Shown: positions 5,338 through 6,172 of the stretch, in pieces
How the letters are laid out: every line of letters begins with the position of its first letter
Position numbering within the stretch: position 1 is the first letter of the stretch
Origin: Chloroflexota bacterium
Lineage (GTDB): Bacteria; Chloroflexota; Dehalococcoidia; Dehalococcoidales; JAUYDJ01
Direction of reading: 5' to 3'
NCBI GenBank assembly: GCA_030690025.1
Contig: JAUYDJ010000165.1
Coordinates: forward strand, 1 to 6,172
Length of the DNA stretch: 6,172 nt
Program-made: the position numbers and the translations under genes
The notes under the pieces: model-generated
Databases searched by the model: none
Told to the model about the DNA's origin: nothing
What the model saw: only the letters and a program-made list of their open reading frames with translations

Positions 5338-6172
5338 ATGAAACTCTACCGTATGGTCCTCAAGGATGTCATGCGCCGCAAAAAACGGGTGGCTTATGCG
5401 GCTCTCGGGGTTGTCATCGGCACTATGACCGTGGTGGGTATCCTGACTATTGCCCTGGCCGGCCAGGCCAGAATCTATGACCAGCTGGAAAAATACGGGC
5501 CTAACCTGACTGTTATTCCCTCGATTAACAACATTGATATGCAGCTGGGTAACCTCAGTCTCGGCACCCTGACCGTGGGTGAAAACTACATACCGGAAAA
5601 GGACCTGCCGCAAATCCGCCAGATAGCCGATGACAGCATCAAGGCGGCGCTGAACATAAAAGACCAGGGCAACATCGCCATAGTAGCGCCCAAATTGTAT
5701 ATCAATGCGCCGGTGAAGGGGGTATCGGTAATGGTGGTGGGGGTGGTGCCGGAGGAAGAAAACAAGGTTAAGACCTGGTGGAAAATCCGGGAAGGGACAT
5801 ACCTTGACGGTGCCGACCACGCCCTGGTGGGCGCGGTAGCCGCCCAGCTGCTGAAACTGAACGTGCATGACACTGTTTCCCTAAACGGGAGCAATGTGAC
5901 CGTCACCGGCATTCTGGAGGAGACCGGCTCCAACGAGGACTACCAGGTCTTTGTGCCGTTACTCACCTTGCAGAAGGCCTTTAACAAAGAAGGGCTCATC
6001 TCTTCCATTGATATCCGCGCTTTATGTAATGCCTGCCCGGTGGAGGTTATTGCGGACAGCATAAACAAGAGCATCCCCGGCGTGCGGGCGGTGGCGGTTA
6101 AGCAGGTAGCCCAGACAGAAATGGGCATGGTAGAAAGGATGTACCGGCTCATGCTGGCACTGGCCGGCATTA
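5338..6172 (+). CDS. MacB/FtsX-type ABC transporter permease, 5' part
   Basis: The first 278 residues of a permease cut off by the window end. A basic cytoplasmic N terminus (VLKDVMRRKKR) leads into membrane helix 1 (about 18-42). A large extracytoplasmic MacB-type core domain follows (about 43-265), opening with YGPNLTVIP, and a second helix starts at about 268 (MYRLMLALAGI). Full-length relatives have four helices and pair with a cytoplasmic ATPase, probably encoded just downstream. They act as mechanotransmission machines moving peptides, lipids, lipoproteins or other cargo at the envelope rather than as simple channels. An unusual Cys230-Asn-Ala-Cys233-Pro motif (codons at 6025 and 6034) lies in the extracytoplasmic domain and may form a disulfide or bind metal. 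ATG 5338 has only a weak AAGG at 5325-5328; ATG 5371, with AAGGA 4 nt upstream, would lose the usual pre-helix segment. The 75-bp gap after the kinase has no terminator, so co-transcription is possible. Confidence 0.85.
   Translation, partial: MKLYRMVLKDVMRRKKRVAYAALGVVIGTMTVVGILTIALAGQARIYDQLEKYGPNLTVIPSINNIDMQLGNLSLGTLTVGENYIPEKDLPQIRQIADDSIKAALNIKDQGNIAIVAPKLYINAPVKGVSVMVVGVVPEEENKVKTWWKIREGTYLDGADHALVGAVAAQLLKLNVHDTVSLNGSNVTVTGILEETGSNEDYQVFVPLLTLQKAFNKEGLISSIDIRALCNACPVEVIADSINKSIPGVRAVAVKQVAQTEMGMVERMYRLMLALAGI

Overview
This 6.2 kb window looks like the chromosome of a bacterium with moderately high GC coding DNA and AT-rich gaps. It has tightly packed + strand genes and free use of GTG starts. 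The mix of a KaiB-family protein, a cytoplasmic PAS kinase of the NarX/DegS type, an OmpR-type two-component pair, a cupredoxin and a MacB-like permease would suit an environmental bacterium. Chloroflexota (Dehalococcoidia-like) is my guess from general impression; nothing here proves it. All supported genes are on the + strand.

Layout: (1) Bases 2-340 are the 3' end of a secreted cupredoxin-domain protein, closed by a strong intrinsic terminator (378-410). (2) After an AT-rich gap (411-596) that may carry a worn 7-bp periodicity, a three-gene operon runs from 597 to 2923. It encodes a KaiB-like thioredoxin-fold protein, a soluble PAS-PAS HisKA_3 histidine kinase, and a NarL-type receiver that ends where its LuxR-type DNA-binding domain should begin. 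(3) A 284-bp gap holds a good sigma-70-like promoter (3145-3174) for a second unit. (4) That unit encodes an OmpR/PhoB-type response regulator, whose best start is a CTG at 3208, and a membrane-bound HAMP/HisKA kinase 3 bp downstream. (5) A MacB/FtsX-type ABC transporter permease starts at 5338 and runs off the window end.

How they may work together: the first operon looks like a cytoplasmic signalling module. The KaiB-like protein could act as a separate input or docking partner for the kinase, roughly a split SasA, and the receiver would signal by protein contact rather than by binding DNA. No kaiC is visible, so calling it a clock would go too far. The second operon is a conventional envelope-sensing two-component system, and the adjacent permease is a natural regulatory target. 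The permease has an unusual extracytoplasmic Cys-X2-Cys. The points most worth checking are the KaiB/kinase/HTH-less receiver operon and the CTG start of the OmpR-type regulator.
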